NCBI GenBank assembly: GCA_016868305.1
Contig: VGHK01000003.1
Span: 1-64,000 of the forward strand
DNA from: Betaproteobacteria bacterium
GTDB taxonomy: Bacteria; Pseudomonadota; Gammaproteobacteria; Burkholderiales; Burkholderiaceae_A
Length of the DNA stretch: 64,000 nt
Direction of reading: 5' to 3'
The position numbers were made by a program, and so were the translations under genes. The notes under the pieces were generated by a model that ran no database searches, was not told the DNA's origin, and saw only the letters and a list, made by a program, of their open reading frames with translations. Shown here piece by piece: positions 22,980 through 33,810 of the stretch (position 1 is its first letter; each line of letters opens with the position of its first letter).

Positions 22980-25378
22980 TGCCAGGACCACGGTCGCAAG
23001 ACCCCACGCTTGATTTGTTTTCTGAGCCTGAGGCGCGGGGCACACCCCCGCCGCCCGCGCCCCCGCAGTCCGGTCTGCCCGGGGGCATTGCATTCGATGG
23101 CGAATCGATATCCCTTGCGGATTTTGCCGAGCGCGCCTATCTCGACTATGCGGTGTCGGTGGTAAAGGGCCGCGCCCTACCTGATCTCTGCGACGGTCTA
23201 AAGCCGGTGCAGCGTCGCATTCTGTTCGCCATGGACCGCATGTCGTTGGCCGCCAATGCCAAGCCAGTGAAGTCGGCCCGGGTAGTTGGAGATGTGCTGG
23301 GCAAATACCATCCGCATGGTGACCAGTCTGCCTATGACGCGCTCGTGCGTCTGGCCCAGGGGTTTACGGTGCGCTACCCCCTTATTGATGGCCAGGGAAA
23401 TTTTGGCTCGCGCGATGGTGATGGTGCGGCCGCTATGCGCTACACCGAGGCACGGCTAACACGGTTTGCCGATTTACTGCTCTCCGAGATCGACGAGGGC
23501 ACCGTTGACTTCGGCCCGAACTACGATGGCTCAATGACCGAGCCGCTGCGGATGCCCGCCCGGCTTCCGGTCTGTCTTCTCAATGGCGCCTCGGGCATTG
23601 CCGTGGGCATGGCCACCGAGATTCCGCCGCATAACCTGCGTGAGGTTGCCGCCGCCGCCTTGGCCATGCTGGACACGCCTGATCTTTCTATGGCCGACCT
23701 TATGCGGCTCATGCCTGGCCCCGACTTTCCTGGCGGGGGGCAGGTGATCTCTTCTGCAGACGAGATTGTCGCTGCCTATAGCGCGGGCAAGGGTTCTCTA
23801 AAAATGCGCGCCCGGTGGGTCTTCGAAGAGCTTGCCCGCGGCCAGTGGCAGCTTGTGGTTACTGAGCTGCCCCACGGCGTTTCGGCCCAGAAGGTACTCG
23901 AAGAGATCGAAGAGCTCACCAATCCCAAGGTGAAAACCGGCAAGAAGTCTCTCCTACCAGACCAGCAGCAGACCAGGCAGCTTATCCTGGGTCAGCTTGA
24001 GTCGGTGCGCGACGAATCGGGAAAGGATGCCGCAGTACGACTTGTCTTTGAGCCGCGCAGCTCGCGGCTGGATCGTGACGAGTTTGTCACTCTGCTGCTG
24101 GCCCATACCTCGCTGCAGAGTTCTGTGGCCATGAACCTGGTGGCTGTTGACTTCGAGGGCCGACCAAGGGCCTTGTCCTTGCGCGATATTCTGGGCCAGT
24201 GGCTGCAGTTTCGGGTACAGACGGTGCGACGACGGTCTGCCCATCGACTGGCCCAGGCGGAGAAACGAATTCATGTGCTTGAGGGCCGCACCATCGCCCT
24301 GGCCCGGATTGATGATGTCATCCGTGTCATTCGCGAGAGCGACGAGCCCAAGCCGGCACTCATGTCTGAGTTTGGGCTTACCGAGGTACAGGCAGAAGAC
24401 ATTCTCGAGATTCGACTGCGCCAGCTTGCCCGGCTTGAGGCCATTAAAATCGAGAAAGAGCTCGCAGACCTTCGCGAGCAGGCCGATCGGCTGAGGCATC
24501 TGCTCGACAATGAAAAGGCACTGAAGAAGGCGGTCGGCAAAGAAATCTCCGAAGATGCCAAGACCTTTGGCGATGACCGACGCACCATCATTAAAGAAGA
24601 GGCCCGGGCCACGGTGGAGGTGCCGGTGCTTGATGAGCCGGTTACCGTGGTGGTCTCTGTCAATGGCTGGGTGCGCGCCCGTCAGGGGCATGGCCACGAC
24701 CCTATGGCCTTTGGCTTTAAGACGGGAGACGCGCTCTACGCCACCTTCGAATGCCGCACCGTGGATGCCCTGGTTGCCTTATCCAATACCGGCCGAAGCT
24801 ATAGCGTGGCGGTTGGGGGCCTTCCCGGAGCCCGAGGCGATGGCGCGCCCATGACCTCCATGATTGACTTAGAGGCTGGCAGCCGGCTCGTTGCCTTTGT
24901 TGCTGCGGATGCCGCAGCAACACTGATGGTTGGCACCGCCCGTGGCCAAGGTTTTCTTACCCGGCTCGAGGGACTTGTCGGCCGCAATCGCAGCGGCAAG
25001 CAGTTTATGACTCTTGATGCCGGTGACGAGCCCAGCATTCTCAGGCTGCTTCCAAGTCCTCAGGGTGCCCTGGCAGGTCTCACCGCCGAAGGCCGGCTGC
25101 TGATCTTCGGTCTTGATGAGGTAAAAGACTTGCCTACGGGGGGAAGGGGGGTGATCCTGATGGAGCTTGAGTCTTCTAAAGACAGCCTGATTGACCTGGC
25201 CTGGGTTCCGGATTCGGGCCTTGTGGTGCGCGGCGAGGGGCGGTCGGGTAGGCCTGCCGAGCAGCAGCTCTCGCGAAAGGAGCTTATGCCTTTTGTGGGC
25301 AAGCGTGCCCGTAAGGGCAAGTCTTTGGGCTTAAAGTTTCGACCCCTCGGGCTTGCGGCGCCGCAGGCTAAGCCCTGA
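22979..25378 (+). CDS. parC: DNA topoisomerase IV subunit A
   Basis: Breakage-reunion subunit of topoisomerase IV. The start is the ATG overlapping the parE stop; the ORF track starts 14 codons upstream inside parE. After a Pro-rich leader of about 45 residues come [18 protein letters not shown], the winged-helix DNA-binding region [19 protein letters not shown], and the active-site tyrosine in [13 protein letters not shown] coiled-coil arm and a C-terminal beta-pinwheel domain follow ([17 protein letters not shown]). At 799 residues it is a little longer than the E. coli protein (752). Co-translated with parE. Confidence 0.94.
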   Translation: MPGPRSQDPTLDLFSEPEARGTPPPPAPPQSGLPGGIAFDGESISLADFAERAYLDYAVSVVKGRALPDLCDGLKPVQRRILFAMDRMSLAANAKPVKSARVVGDVLGKYHPHGDQSAYDALVRLAQGFTVRYPLIDGQGNFGSRDGDGAAAMRYTEARLTRFADLLLSEIDEGTVDFGPNYDGSMTEPLRMPARLPVCLLNGASGIAVGMATEIPPHNLREVAAAALAMLDTPDLSMADLMRLMPGPDFPGGGQVISSADEIVAAYSAGKGSLKMRARWVFEELARGQWQLVVTELPHGVSAQKVLEEIEELTNPKVKTGKKSLLPDQQQTRQLILGQLESVRDESGKDAAVRLVFEPRSSRLDRDEFVTLLLAHTSLQSSVAMNLVAVDFEGRPRALSLRDILGQWLQFRVQTVRRRSAHRLAQAEKRIHVLEGRTIALARIDDVIRVIRESDEPKPALMSEFGLTEVQAEDILEIRLRQLARLEAIKIEKELADLREQADRLRHLLDNEKALKKAVGKEISEDAKTFGDDRRTIIKEEARATVEVPVLDEPVTVVVSVNGWVRARQGHGHDPMAFGFKTGDALYATFECRTVDALVALSNTGRSYSVAVGGLPGARGDGAPMTSMIDLEAGSRLVAFVAADAAATLMVGTARGQGFLTRLEGLVGRNRSGKQFMTLDAGDEPSILRLLPSPQGALAGLTAEGRLLIFGLDEVKDLPTGGRGVILMELESSKDSLIDLAWVPDSGLVVRGEGRSGRPAEQQLSRKELMPFVGKRARKGKSLGLKFRPLGLAAPQAKP

Positions 25379-25410
25379 CCCTTGAAATCCGGGGCTCTGC
25401 CCTCACGTTA
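25379..25410 (+). promoter_or_regulatory. Predicted heat-shock (sigma-32) promoter of htpG
   Basis: CCCTTGAA matches the sigma-32 -35 element exactly. After a 14-base spacer comes CCTCACGTTA, a partial match to CCCCATNTA. It lies about 90 bases before htpG, a classic sigma-32 target, and starts one base after the parC stop. Confidence 0.6.
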
Positions 25411-25498
25411 CCCAATTGAAATTTGGAGGGTTCTGCCCGTGCCCAGTATTTTGCGGCAGGCCGCTAATGGCTTTACCTATATGACCATGGAGTAGCGC

Positions 25499-27511
25499 AT
25501 GTCTAAAGAAACCATGTCTTTTCAGACAGAAGTGAAGCAGCTTCTGCACCTCATGATTCATTCCCTATACAGCAACCGCGATATCTTTCTGCGTGAGCTG
25601 GTATCCAATGCCTCAGATGCCTGCGACAAGCTGCGGCTTGAGGCCCTGGCCAACGATGGGTTGTTTGAGGGCGACCCTGAGCTAAAGATTCGGGTGTCGT
25701 TTGACCCTCAGGAAAAGACGATTACCGTGGAAGACAATGGCATTGGCATGACCCGCGATGAGGTCATTGCAAATCTGGGAACCATCGCCCGTTCTGGTAC
25801 CAAGGAATTCTTTAGTAAGCTGTCTGGCGACTCTGCAAAAGACTCTGCCCTTATTGGCCAGTTTGGCGTGGGCTTTTATTCGTCATTTATTGTTGCCCAA
25901 CATGTAACGGTGCTCACCCGTCGCGCGGGGGCTGCTGCAGACCAGGCGGTTCGCTGGGAGTCTGATGGCACCGGAGACTTCAGCCTTGAGTCTGCCCATC
26001 GCACCGCCCGCGGCACTGCGGTTATTCTCAAGCTGCGGGCCCCCGAAGGTGAGGGCGAAGATCAGAAGAGCCATGACGACCTGCTCTCGCACTGGAAGCT
26101 CAAAGAGATTCTGAAGCGTTATTCCGATCACATCGGGCTTCCCATCGAAATGAAAAAGCGCGACTGGAACGAGAAGAAAAAAGAGTACGAGGAGAAGGAC
26201 GAATGGGAGGTGGTGAACCAGGCCTCCGCCCTCTGGACGCGGTCAAAGTCTGAGATCACCGAAGACCAGTACAAAGAGTTCTATAAGAGCTTGGCCCATG
26301 GCTTTGATGACCCTCTGGCCTACACCCATAACCGGGTGGAAGGACGCACCGAGTACACCCAGCTTCTGTATCTGCCCACCAAGGCGCCCTTCGATCTCTA
26401 CGACAGGCAGTCACGCCATGGCCTAAAGCTCTACATTAAGCGTGTCTTTATCATGGACGATGCAGAGCAGCTGCTGCCCAACTATCTGCGTTTCGTCCGC
26501 GGTATCGTCGATTCCGCCGATCTCCCGCTGAACATATCGCGGGAGATTCTGCAGGAGAGCCGTGATATCAAGGCGATCCGAGAGGGGTGTGCCAAGCGCA
26601 TTCTCAGCCTTCTTGAAGACCTGGCAGAAAACAAACCGGAGGACTACAAGACCTTCTGGCAGGAGTTCGGGCAGTGTATTAAAGAGGGCTTTGGCGAAGA
26701 CTTTGCGAACAAGGATCGTCTGGCAGGTCTTGCCCGTTTTGTGAGTACCCAGTCTTCTGGCGATACCCCAGAGGCGTCTCTTAAGAGCTATATCAGCCGT
26801 ATGAAAGACGGGCAGGAGAAGGTCTATGTGCTCACGGCCGACTCGCTGACAGCCGCGCGGTCAAGCCCGCACCTTGAGATCTTCAAAAAGAAGGGCATTG
26901 AGGTGCTGCTGCTCACCGACCGCATCGACGAATGGGTGCTTAACTTCCTCACCGAGTTCAACGGTAAGCAGATTCAGTCTGTCGCCAAGGGCGCGCTCGA
27001 CCTCAGTAAGGTTAAGGATGCCGAGGCGCCCGAGTCGGCCAAGGCACAAGAGAAGGCTCTGAAGGATGCCCAGACAAAGGCCAAGCCTGCCATCGAAAAG
27101 GCATCGAAGATTCTTGGTGACAAGGTAAAAGAGGTGCGTCTTACCCAGCGGCTCACCGATTCGGCCTGCTGCCTGGTTTCTGAGGACCATGACATGAGCG
27201 GACATCTGGAGCGACTGCTCAAGGCCTCGGGCCAGAAGACCCCGGACCGCAAGCCGATCTTGGAGCTCAACCCGCAGCACCCTCTGGTGCTGGCCCTGAT
27301 CGCCGAAAGCGATGCGGGGGGTGGCCAGATCGTGGGCAGCGATGGCCAGGCCGTTTCCGAGGGCATCTCAGACACCCTGCGCGATCTGGTATGGCTTCTT
27401 CACGACCAGGCGCTCCTCTCGGAGGGCGGCCAGCCCGAAGACCCCGCGAGCTTTGTCCGTCGGCTCAATGGTTTTCTGCTCAAAGGACTGGGGGTGGGTG
27501 CAAGGTCATGA
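25499..27511 (+). CDS. htpG: Molecular chaperone HtpG (Hsp90)
   Basis: Cytoplasmic Hsp90 chaperone, ATP-dependent dimer, 670 residues (E. coli 624). The GHKL nucleotide site is complete: [30 protein letters not shown] and [14 protein letters not shown] with the lid. The middle domain has the catalytic-arginine region [20 protein letters not shown]. The C-terminal dimerisation domain carries a charged insert around [19 protein letters not shown] that accounts for some extra length. The ATG follows GGAG at six bases. Preceded by a predicted sigma-32 promoter. Confidence 0.96.
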   Translation: MSKETMSFQTEVKQLLHLMIHSLYSNRDIFLRELVSNASDACDKLRLEALANDGLFEGDPELKIRVSFDPQEKTITVEDNGIGMTRDEVIANLGTIARSGTKEFFSKLSGDSAKDSALIGQFGVGFYSSFIVAQHVTVLTRRAGAAADQAVRWESDGTGDFSLESAHRTARGTAVILKLRAPEGEGEDQKSHDDLLSHWKLKEILKRYSDHIGLPIEMKKRDWNEKKKEYEEKDEWEVVNQASALWTRSKSEITEDQYKEFYKSLAHGFDDPLAYTHNRVEGRTEYTQLLYLPTKAPFDLYDRQSRHGLKLYIKRVFIMDDAEQLLPNYLRFVRGIVDSADLPLNISREILQESRDIKAIREGCAKRILSLLEDLAENKPEDYKTFWQEFGQCIKEGFGEDFANKDRLAGLARFVSTQSSGDTPEASLKSYISRMKDGQEKVYVLTADSLTAARSSPHLEIFKKKGIEVLLLTDRIDEWVLNFLTEFNGKQIQSVAKGALDLSKVKDAEAPESAKAQEKALKDAQTKAKPAIEKASKILGDKVKEVRLTQRLTDSACCLVSEDHDMSGHLERLLKASGQKTPDRKPILELNPQHPLVLALIAESDAGGGQIVGSDGQAVSEGISDTLRDLVWLLHDQALLSEGGQPEDPASFVRRLNGFLLKGLGVGARS

Positions 27512-27573
27512 ATCAGTATCCCTCTGGCCAGTAGTGCTGCGCTGCAAGCGGGTGAGGAGGGGGGCGCCTCTGG

Positions 27574-27597
27574 TAATATGCGTGAGTGTGAATATTA
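27574..27597. repeat. AT-rich inverted repeat upstream of cytochrome c genes
   Basis: TAATAT and ATATTA separated by 12 bases form a perfect 6-base dyad ending 10 bases before the cytochrome ATG. It could be an operator half-site pair or part of the promoter; no known regulator consensus is matched. Confidence 0.35.
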
Positions 27598-27607
27598 AGG
27601 GGGCAAC

Positions 27608-27952
27608 ATGACAATAAAGACATCTGTGGCGGGCATTGGCTGCGGGCTGCTTCTGGCGGCCGGGGCTTTAGTATCGCTGCCCGCCTCGGCTGCAGGAAGC
27701 GCGGCCGAAGGCGCGAAGAAGAACTCCATGTGCATAGGATGCCATGGCATTCCAGAGTACAAAACGGCATTTCCGCATCTCTACCGCGTTCCCAAAATTG
27801 CCGGTCAGAGCGAGGCCTATATTGTCGCTGCAATGAGCGCCTACCGTTCGAGTGAGCGTAGTCATCCCAGCATGGTGGCAATCGCCAAGACCCTTACAGA
27901 CCAGGACATTGCAGACCTTGCGGCCTTTTACGCCCGCGGCGGTGCGCGCTAA
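27608..27952 (+). CDS. Periplasmic monohaem cytochrome c (class I)
   Basis: A 114-residue exported cytochrome. A signal peptide ends near PASAAG; the haem-binding motif is CIGCHG, and a later Met (near SHPSMVAIAKTL) is a candidate axial ligand in the c553/c4-half pattern, followed by the C-terminal helix DIADLAAFYARGG. It probably carries electrons between a dehydrogenase or bc1 complex and a terminal oxidase (family-level inference). It lies 19 bases before a second cytochrome c, so both are co-transcribed. Confidence 0.9.
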   Translation: MTIKTSVAGIGCGLLLAAGALVSLPASAAGSAAEGAKKNSMCIGCHGIPEYKTAFPHLYRVPKIAGQSEAYIVAAMSAYRSSERSHPSMVAIAKTLTDQDIADLAAFYARGGAR

Positions 27953-27971
27953 CTACCGGGGAAGATAAAAA

Positions 27972-28343
27972 ATGACATCAGACACGTTTGCAGTAAGCGG
28001 TGCGTTAAGGCGTCTTGTGCTCGGGGGCCTTGTGGCAGCCTGCTTGGGGTTGTCTATGGGCCTTGCCCATGCGGGTAACATCGTCCTTGGTAAAGAAAAA
28101 GCAGCCCAGGCCTGCGTGGCCTGTCATGGCGCAGATGGAGTGAAGGCAATTGATCCCAGCTATCCTGTTCTGGCAGGTCAGTACGAAGACTTTTTAGTTC
28201 GGGCGCTTACCGACTACAAAACGGGTGCCAGAAAAAATGCCATCATGGCTGGCATGGCCGCCCCGCTTACCAAAGAAGAAATCGCTAATCTGGCTGCCTA
28301 CTACGCCTCGCTTCCGGGCCCGTTAAAGATTATCAAGCGATAA
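27972..28343 (+). CDS. Periplasmic monohaem cytochrome c (class I)
   Basis: A 123-residue exported cytochrome related to the one just upstream. Signal peptide to about GLAHAG, haem motif CVACHGADG, PVLAGQYEDFLVRALTDYKTG in the middle, Met-ligand region MAGMAAPLTKEEI and final helix LAAYYASLPG. It resembles one half of a dihaem cytochrome c4, and the adjacent pair may descend from a duplication or do c4-like work as two polypeptides. Convergent with moaA; only four bases separate the stops. Confidence 0.9.
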   Translation: MTSDTFAVSGALRRLVLGGLVAACLGLSMGLAHAGNIVLGKEKAAQACVACHGADGVKAIDPSYPVLAGQYEDFLVRALTDYKTGARKNAIMAGMAAPLTKEEIANLAAYYASLPGPLKIIKR

Positions 28344-28347
28344 TCGG

Positions 28348-29493
28348 CTAGCCCCCGATATAGCTCATCTCCACCTTCGCCCGCGCCAGCGGGCGATTTT
28401 GTTTTTCCCGCAGCATGGCATCTCGCAGTTCGGAATACCGGTCTTCTCGGTGACGCCAGATTTTTTGAATCATCTGGCTGAGCATGGCATCGTCGGGCTG
28501 GGCTCTTACCGCCTGGCGCAGGTCAAAGCCCGAGGAGGCAAAAAGGCAGGTGTACAAAAGCCCTTCTGATGAGATGCGCGCGCGGGAGCATTCACCGCAA
28601 AAGGGTTTGCTAATCGAAGAGATCACGCCCACTTCTACATTGGGCAGGTCACGATAACGCCAGCGCTCGGAGACCTCGTTGGGAGTGGACCGCCCCACCG
28701 GCACAAGCGGGAATGACTGCGAGATGCGTGCGATTACCTCTTCAGACGCTACCACCTGATCAGCATGCCAGTCATTGGAGTTTCCGACATCCATAAACTC
28801 AATGAACCGCACCGTAGGGCCCAGTTCCCTAAATTTCTCGGCAATCGGAAGAATCTCGGCGTCGTTTACGCCCTTTTGAATAACCGTATTTACCTTCACC
28901 CTAAGACCGGCTGCCTGGGCTGCTGCAATTCCCGCAAGTACTTGATCGGGGCTGCTATCGGTGAGCCCTGCCATTTGTCGAAACCGGTTGGGGTCTAAGG
29001 CATCCAGGCTTACGGTAACGCGATTAAGCCCGGCGTCACGCAGGGCCTGCGCCTTTTGCGCAAGCAGTACCCCGTTGGTGGTGAGCGCAATTTCAACAGG
29101 CTGACCGCTGATTGTTTTCAGTGCTGCTAGGTCTGCGATCAATTCTTCGAGCCCCTTGCGCAGCAGTGGCTCGCCGCCGGTGATGCGCAGCTTCTCTACG
29201 CCTAGCCCCAGAAAAACCCGCGCCAGACGGGTAATCTCAGCAAAACTTAAGAGCTCATCGCGCGACAGAAAGACATAGTCTTTGTGGAAGACTTCTTTCG
29301 GCATGCAATAGCCGCAGCGAAAGTTGCACTGATCAATAACCGAGATACGCAGATCTCGCAATGGCCGGCCGCGGCGGTCCGCAAGAGAGACAGAGCCGTC
29401 GTCTGCCACCGGTTCCTGTCCATCGACCACCGGAACCTCTCTGCGGCGAAAGGCGTCCGATGAGATGGGGATAATGCGGTGGCCCTCGCTCAT
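28348..29493 (-). CDS. moaA: GTP 3',8-cyclase MoaA (molybdenum cofactor synthesis)
   Basis: Radical-SAM enzyme that cyclises GTP in the first step of molybdopterin synthesis. The N-terminal cluster is CNFRCGYCMPKEVF, the SAM-binding stretch KLRITGGEPLLRKG, and the C-terminal cluster FCGECSRARIS...TCLF. It ends in Gly-Gly (YIGG), the essential tail. At 381 residues it is longer than the usual 330 owing to an N-terminal extension of about 45 residues. In related Burkholderiales moaA is near rne, as here, but no mobA or moeA gene is adjacent in this window. Confidence 0.95.
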   Translation of the reverse strand: MSEGHRIIPISSDAFRRREVPVVDGQEPVADDGSVSLADRRGRPLRDLRISVIDQCNFRCGYCMPKEVFHKDYVFLSRDELLSFAEITRLARVFLGLGVEKLRITGGEPLLRKGLEELIADLAALKTISGQPVEIALTTNGVLLAQKAQALRDAGLNRVTVSLDALDPNRFRQMAGLTDSSPDQVLAGIAAAQAAGLRVKVNTVIQKGVNDAEILPIAEKFRELGPTVRFIEFMDVGNSNDWHADQVVASEEVIARISQSFPLVPVGRSTPNEVSERWRYRDLPNVEVGVISSISKPFCGECSRARISSEGLLYTCLFASSGFDLRQAVRAQPDDAMLSQMIQKIWRHREDRYSELRDAMLREKQNRPLARAKVEMSYIGG

Positions 29494-29517
29494 ATCTGGC
29501 CTAAGGCTGCATCGTTT

Positions 29518-32298
29518 TCATGACTTCGTCTCGACCATGGTCAGAGGCTCATCCGCGCTGACGGGGGCTGCTCTTTTGAGCCGACGGCCTAAGGCTGGAG
29601 GTGGCTCTGCTGGGTCCTGCGAAAGGGCGATCGCCTTTTCGGGGTCGGTTTGTACCCACTGCAGACCAGCCTTTTCGAGGTCTTCTTCCAGGGGTGCAGC
29701 CGGGCTGACCGCGACCGCAATGGGGAGCACACTTGGCTCGGGGTCGACTGCGAATCTCGGAGAGGCTTCAGGCGTCGCAGGTGGCTCAGGTGTCTCAGGC
29801 GCCTGAGGCGGTTCAATCGCTTCAACCGGTTGAGCCGCCTGCGCTGGCTTGCGCGTTTCGGTTGGTTCGTGCACGACGGCTGAGGCGTACAAACCCGTAA
29901 CAGGCTCGGAATACCCAGACGGCGCCGACGAAGATGCTACCGCAGCCGATTCCGGAAGGCTGGGAACAATGATGGGGTCGGTGGCCATCTCGGGGATGGG
30001 CGGCTGACTGCCAGCCTCCTCTGCGGAGATGATATCGGTACCCGCGCTGGCCTCTGAACGACCCCCGCGACGGCGACGCCGGCGGGGGCGCTCTGCATTG
30101 CCCACAGCATCCGGTCCAGAGTCTGTCTGCGATAGCGAGGCCCGGTTATCCAAGCCCTCGGGCGTTTCTGCCAGGTCGGCTACAACGGGCGAGAGGGGCT
30201 GGTCCTGCAGGGGCGCTGCGGGCTCACGGCGGTCTTTCTGCTCGCGTTCTTTGCCGTTACGGCCTTCTCGGGATTCGCGCGGCTCTCGCGTTTCCCGGGG
30301 CTCTCGCGGCTGTTTCGGCTCTCTGGGCTCCCGCTGCTCGCGTCCTTGCGCCTCCTTGGTATCGCGCCCGTGGGAGCGGCCATTGCGTCCCTCGCGCCCC
30401 TCTCGAGGCTCTCGGGCTTCGCGGGGTTCTCTACCCTGCTCCCGCGCCTTGCCATGACCATGGCCTGGCTCACCGGCTGAGGCACTGCGGCCTTCACCTC
30501 GATCACGCTCTCGCCGACGGTCTTGCCCTCTGCCGCTGCGGCTACCGTTGGCATCCCCTTTACCAGGGCGACTGTGTGCGGTTGTCTTGGGCTTGGCGGG
30601 CGCCTGGGGCTCTGTCTTGAAAAACCCAAAGAGCTTGGACCAAAAGGACGGCGCAGTCTCTGCCACGGCCTCACGCTGCGGTGCAGGGGTTGCTGGCGTG
30701 ATTCCCTTTACCACAGCCTCCTGTCGTGGCTTTGCGGGGGCCGCGTCTTCTTTCTTTGCCTCGTAGGGAGACTCGGAGGCCGGCTGGTCGGCCATGGCAT
30801 AGCTGGCCTTGGTGTCTTCCAGGCGCGGATCATCGTGGCGCAGCCGCTCGATGGTGTAGTTGGGTGTCTCAATGAACTTGTTGGGGATTAAGACAATCGT
30901 GACCTTTAAGCGGGCCTCAAGCTTGGCAATATCGGTGCGCTTTTCATTGAGCAGGAAGCTTGCAACCTCCACAGGCACCTGCACGTGTACCGCTGCAGTG
31001 CCTTCCTTCATGGCCTCTTCCTGCAGGATACGCAGAATATGCAGGGCGCTGGAGTCGATATCGCGAATTACGCCCGTGCCATTACACCGGGGGCAGGTGA
31101 TATGCGATCCCTCGTTGAGGGCAGGGCGCAGTCGCTGACGCGAGAGCTCCATAAGGCCAAACCGCGAAATCTTACCCATCTGCACTCGGGCACGGTCGTG
31201 GTGAAGGGCATCACGTAGGCGTTGCTCCACGTCGCGCTGGGCCTTGGCCGACTCCATATCTATAAAGTCAATGACAATTAACCCGCCGAGGTCGCGCAGC
31301 CGAAGCTGGCGACCCACCTCTTCGGCCGCCTCCAGGTTAGTACGCAGTGCGGTTTCTTCAATGTCCGAGCCGCGGGTGGACCGGGCCGAGTTCACATCGA
31401 CGGCGACCAGTGCCTCGGTATGGTCTATCACCAGGGCACCTCCCGAAGGAAGCTGCACCATGCGCGAATAGGCCGTTTCGATCTGATGCTCAATCTGAAA
31501 CCGGGAGTAGAGGGGAATGTCATCGCGATAGCGCTTTACCCGCGGCGCGAGATCGGGCATCACGTGCAGCATGAACTGCCGGGCCTGCTCGTAGATGTCA
31601 TCGGTATCGATAAGAATCTCGCCGATATCGGGGTGAAAGTAGTCACGGATGGCCCGAATCACCAGGCTGGATTCTTGATAGATCAGGTAGGCACCGGGCT
31701 GCAGGGTACGGGCGTCGTCTACGGCCTTCCAGAGCTGCAGCAGGTAATTGAGGTCCCATTGCAGCTCGTCCACCGTGCGCCCGATACCGGCCGTGCGGGC
31801 AATCATGCTCATGCCGTTGGGTACGGCCAGCTGGTCCATGGCATCTTTGAGTTCCTGCCGGTCTTCGCCCTCAATGCGGCGAGAGACGCCGCCACCCCGG
31901 GGGTTGTTGGGCATCAGCACCAGATAGCGGCCTGCCAGTGAAATAAAGGTGGTCAGAGCGGCGCCTTTGTTTCCGCGCTCTTCTTTTTCGATCTGAACCA
32001 GAAGCTCGGTGCCCTCGGCAATCGCATCCTGAATCCGGGCACGACCGACATCCACGCCAGGCTTAAAGTACTCACGGGCAATTTCTTTAAACGGCAGAAA
32101 ACCATGCCGCTCCTCGCCGTAGTTTACAAAGCAGGCTTCCAGGCTGGGCTCCACCCGAGTAACCACGCCCTTATAGATATTACTTTTGCGCTGTTCGCGC
32201 CCAGCGGTTTCGATATCGAGGTCGACGAGCCTTTGGCCATCGACAATAGCAACACGCAGTTCCTCAGAGTGCGTGGCGTTAAACAACATACGTTTCAT
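29518..32298 (-). CDS. rne: Ribonuclease E
   Basis: Essential endoribonuclease that starts mRNA decay and matures rRNA and tRNA; scaffold of the degradosome at the inner membrane. The start MKRMLFNA is the usual one, behind GGGAG; the ORF track begins five codons early. The S1 RNA-binding domain is at 35-120, the DNase I-like catalytic core includes [11 protein letters not shown] and VIDFIDME with its catalytic Asp residues, and the Zn-link is CPRCNGTG. After about residue 510 the protein is disordered: Arg/Glu/Gly-rich repeats at about 610-695 ([12 protein letters not shown] type) and a Pro/Ala-rich tail. Length 926 against 1061 in E. coli. Confidence 0.95.
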   Translation of the reverse strand: MKRMLFNATHSEELRVAIVDGQRLVDLDIETAGREQRKSNIYKGVVTRVEPSLEACFVNYGEERHGFLPFKEIAREYFKPGVDVGRARIQDAIAEGTELLVQIEKEERGNKGAALTTFISLAGRYLVLMPNNPRGGGVSRRIEGEDRQELKDAMDQLAVPNGMSMIARTAGIGRTVDELQWDLNYLLQLWKAVDDARTLQPGAYLIYQESSLVIRAIRDYFHPDIGEILIDTDDIYEQARQFMLHVMPDLAPRVKRYRDDIPLYSRFQIEHQIETAYSRMVQLPSGGALVIDHTEALVAVDVNSARSTRGSDIEETALRTNLEAAEEVGRQLRLRDLGGLIVIDFIDMESAKAQRDVEQRLRDALHHDRARVQMGKISRFGLMELSRQRLRPALNEGSHITCPRCNGTGVIRDIDSSALHILRILQEEAMKEGTAAVHVQVPVEVASFLLNEKRTDIAKLEARLKVTIVLIPNKFIETPNYTIERLRHDDPRLEDTKASYAMADQPASESPYEAKKEDAAPAKPRQEAVVKGITPATPAPQREAVAETAPSFWSKLFGFFKTEPQAPAKPKTTAHSRPGKGDANGSRSGRGQDRRRERDRGEGRSASAGEPGHGHGKAREQGREPREAREPREGREGRNGRSHGRDTKEAQGREQREPREPKQPREPRETREPRESREGRNGKEREQKDRREPAAPLQDQPLSPVVADLAETPEGLDNRASLSQTDSGPDAVGNAERPRRRRRRGGRSEASAGTDIISAEEAGSQPPIPEMATDPIIVPSLPESAAVASSSAPSGYSEPVTGLYASAVVHEPTETRKPAQAAQPVEAIEPPQAPETPEPPATPEASPRFAVDPEPSVLPIAVAVSPAAPLEEDLEKAGLQWVQTDPEKAIALSQDPAEPPPALGRRLKRAAPVSADEPLTMVETKS

Positions 32299-32721
32299 GC
32301 AGACTTCTCCCAAACAACCCCCTGCGCCGCAGCTTTGCGATGCGCTAGCAGGGGTAACGCCGATCTACTGTCGGCAAAAGAGCGTCTGGGAAAGGGGCAG
32401 AGGTGGCCTATTTAGCCGAGCAGAGCACAGCCCCCCGAGAACCAGGGGGTTGATCGAAGGGGGAGACATGGGGGAACGAATAAGCAGCCCCGCACTAAAA
32501 GGGGGGCGCTTAGGAATCCTGTTACTGGAAACATCCGCCAAATTCATAGGTTCGATTCTGATCGACTTTCGAGGCCGGGCCGCAATCTCAGGTGAGTGCT
32601 CCACGGACAAAACTCATTTCTGTGTACGGACTCATCGGACGGAAAAGGCCAAGGCAGGGGTGTCCGGAATTCAGCACATCAGGCCTTTTTTACATAAGGC
32701 TAAGGCATAGTATACCCAAGA
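32299..32721. other. Divergent rne/rluC intergenic region with structured rne leader
   Basis: 423 bases without a gene. On the rne side two hairpins are visible: GCCGA/TCGGC (32359-32375) and CCCCC/GGGGG (32431-32449). A long structured leader here fits RNase E autoregulation through its 5' untranslated region, known in E. coli, but no sequence match to the E. coli element can be claimed. On the rluC side a promoter lies at 32689-32716. Nothing else was recognised. Confidence 0.5.
32689..32716 (+). promoter_or_regulatory. Predicted sigma-70 promoter of rluC
   Basis: TTTACA, 16 bases, TATACC. The predicted transcript start falls at or within a base or two of the rluC ATG at 32722, which has no ribosome site, suggesting a leaderless or near-leaderless mRNA. 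Confidence 0.45.
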
Positions 32722-33810
32722 ATGGATAAAAACCCCTTTTCTAACCGACCCTTACCCGTGAATCCTGACCTTGTTCCCGCGCCCCTTGCGGCTGGGCGGT
32801 CGGGCCAGCGGCTTCTGGTTACTGAGGATGCCGATGGACAGCGTATCGATAATTTTCTGCTGGGCCATTTTAAGGGGGTTCCGAAAACCCGGGTCTACCG
32901 CATGCTGCGGACCGGCGAGGTCCGTGTCGACGGGGGGCGTATCAGGCCCGATTTTCGGCTTCAGGCCGGCCAGTGGCTCAGGCTGCCCCCCGTGAGGGTG
33001 CCAACCCCGGCCGAGCAGTCTGCGGAGTCTTCCCGGATGCAGGCGCAGAGGGCAGCAGAGTTCTCGGGCCGGCTGTCGGTATTGCTTGAGGATCAGGGGC
33101 TGCTCGCGGTCCATAAGCCGCCAGGAATCGCGGTTCATGGGGGGAGCGGCATTTCGCTGGGGGTGATCGAGGCCCTTCGGGCCACCCGACCCCCGGGATT
33201 TCTTGAGCTCGTCCATCGGCTCGACCGCGACACCTCGGGGGTACTGCTGCTTGCAACAGCCCGCAAGTCTCTCCTGCACGCCCACCGCCAGCTTCAGGAG
33301 GGCAGGATGCGTAAGCAGTATCTTGCCTGTGTGCTGGGAGACTGGTCAGCCGATGGTCAGTTGGATCGGCCCATGCAGGAGCCGTTGTGTAAGACCGTCG
33401 CAGCCAATGGTGAACGCTGGGTGCATGTCCACCCCGAAGGCCAGCCTTCGCTGACCAAGGCACGCCTGCTTGCATCGCTACAGCACCCAGACTTTGGCCC
33501 GGTCAGCCTGTTGCTCTGCGAGCCGCTGACGGGCCGCACCCATCAGATTCGGGTGCATCTGATGCACCGCGGCTTTCCTATTCTCGGTGATCTGAAATAC
33601 GGCCCCGCGCAAGAGAAGACGCCGATAATGACAAGGCTTACCGGTGCAGTCTCTGGGCGCCGTATGATGCTGCATGCCTGGAAGCTGTCTTTTGACCTGC
33701 CAGACTCGGGGCTTATCTCTCGCACCACGCGCACCACCATTACCGCCGAACCGGATGAGGATTTTGTGACTCGTTTGCATGCACTAGGTTTGCCATGGCC
33801 GGCCCGATAA
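32722..33810 (+). CDS. rluC: 23S rRNA pseudouridine synthase, RluC type
   Basis: Isomerises specific uridines of 23S rRNA (positions 955, 2504 and 2580 in E. coli). An S4 RNA-binding domain occupies about 30-95 (RIDNFLLGHFKGVPKTRVYRM). The catalytic domain contains HRLDRDTSGVLLLA with the catalytic Asp, and the GRTHQIRVH motif. Length 362 against 319 in E. coli, from a longer N-terminus. Divergent from rne, the usual arrangement. No ribosome site precedes the ATG. The end overlaps the HAD phosphatase start by 16 bases. Confidence 0.92.
   Translation: MDKNPFSNRPLPVNPDLVPAPLAAGRSGQRLLVTEDADGQRIDNFLLGHFKGVPKTRVYRMLRTGEVRVDGGRIRPDFRLQAGQWLRLPPVRVPTPAEQSAESSRMQAQRAAEFSGRLSVLLEDQGLLAVHKPPGIAVHGGSGISLGVIEALRATRPPGFLELVHRLDRDTSGVLLLATARKSLLHAHRQLQEGRMRKQYLACVLGDWSADGQLDRPMQEPLCKTVAANGERWVHVHPEGQPSLTKARLLASLQHPDFGPVSLLLCEPLTGRTHQIRVHLMHRGFPILGDLKYGPAQEKTPIMTRLTGAVSGRRMMLHAWKLSFDLPDSGLISRTTRTTITAEPDEDFVTRLHALGLPWPAR

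Noticed and set aside
23954-24697. Minus-strand ORF of 247 residues.
   Set aside because: Lies wholly within parC; composition is that of a shadow frame in GC-rich DNA.
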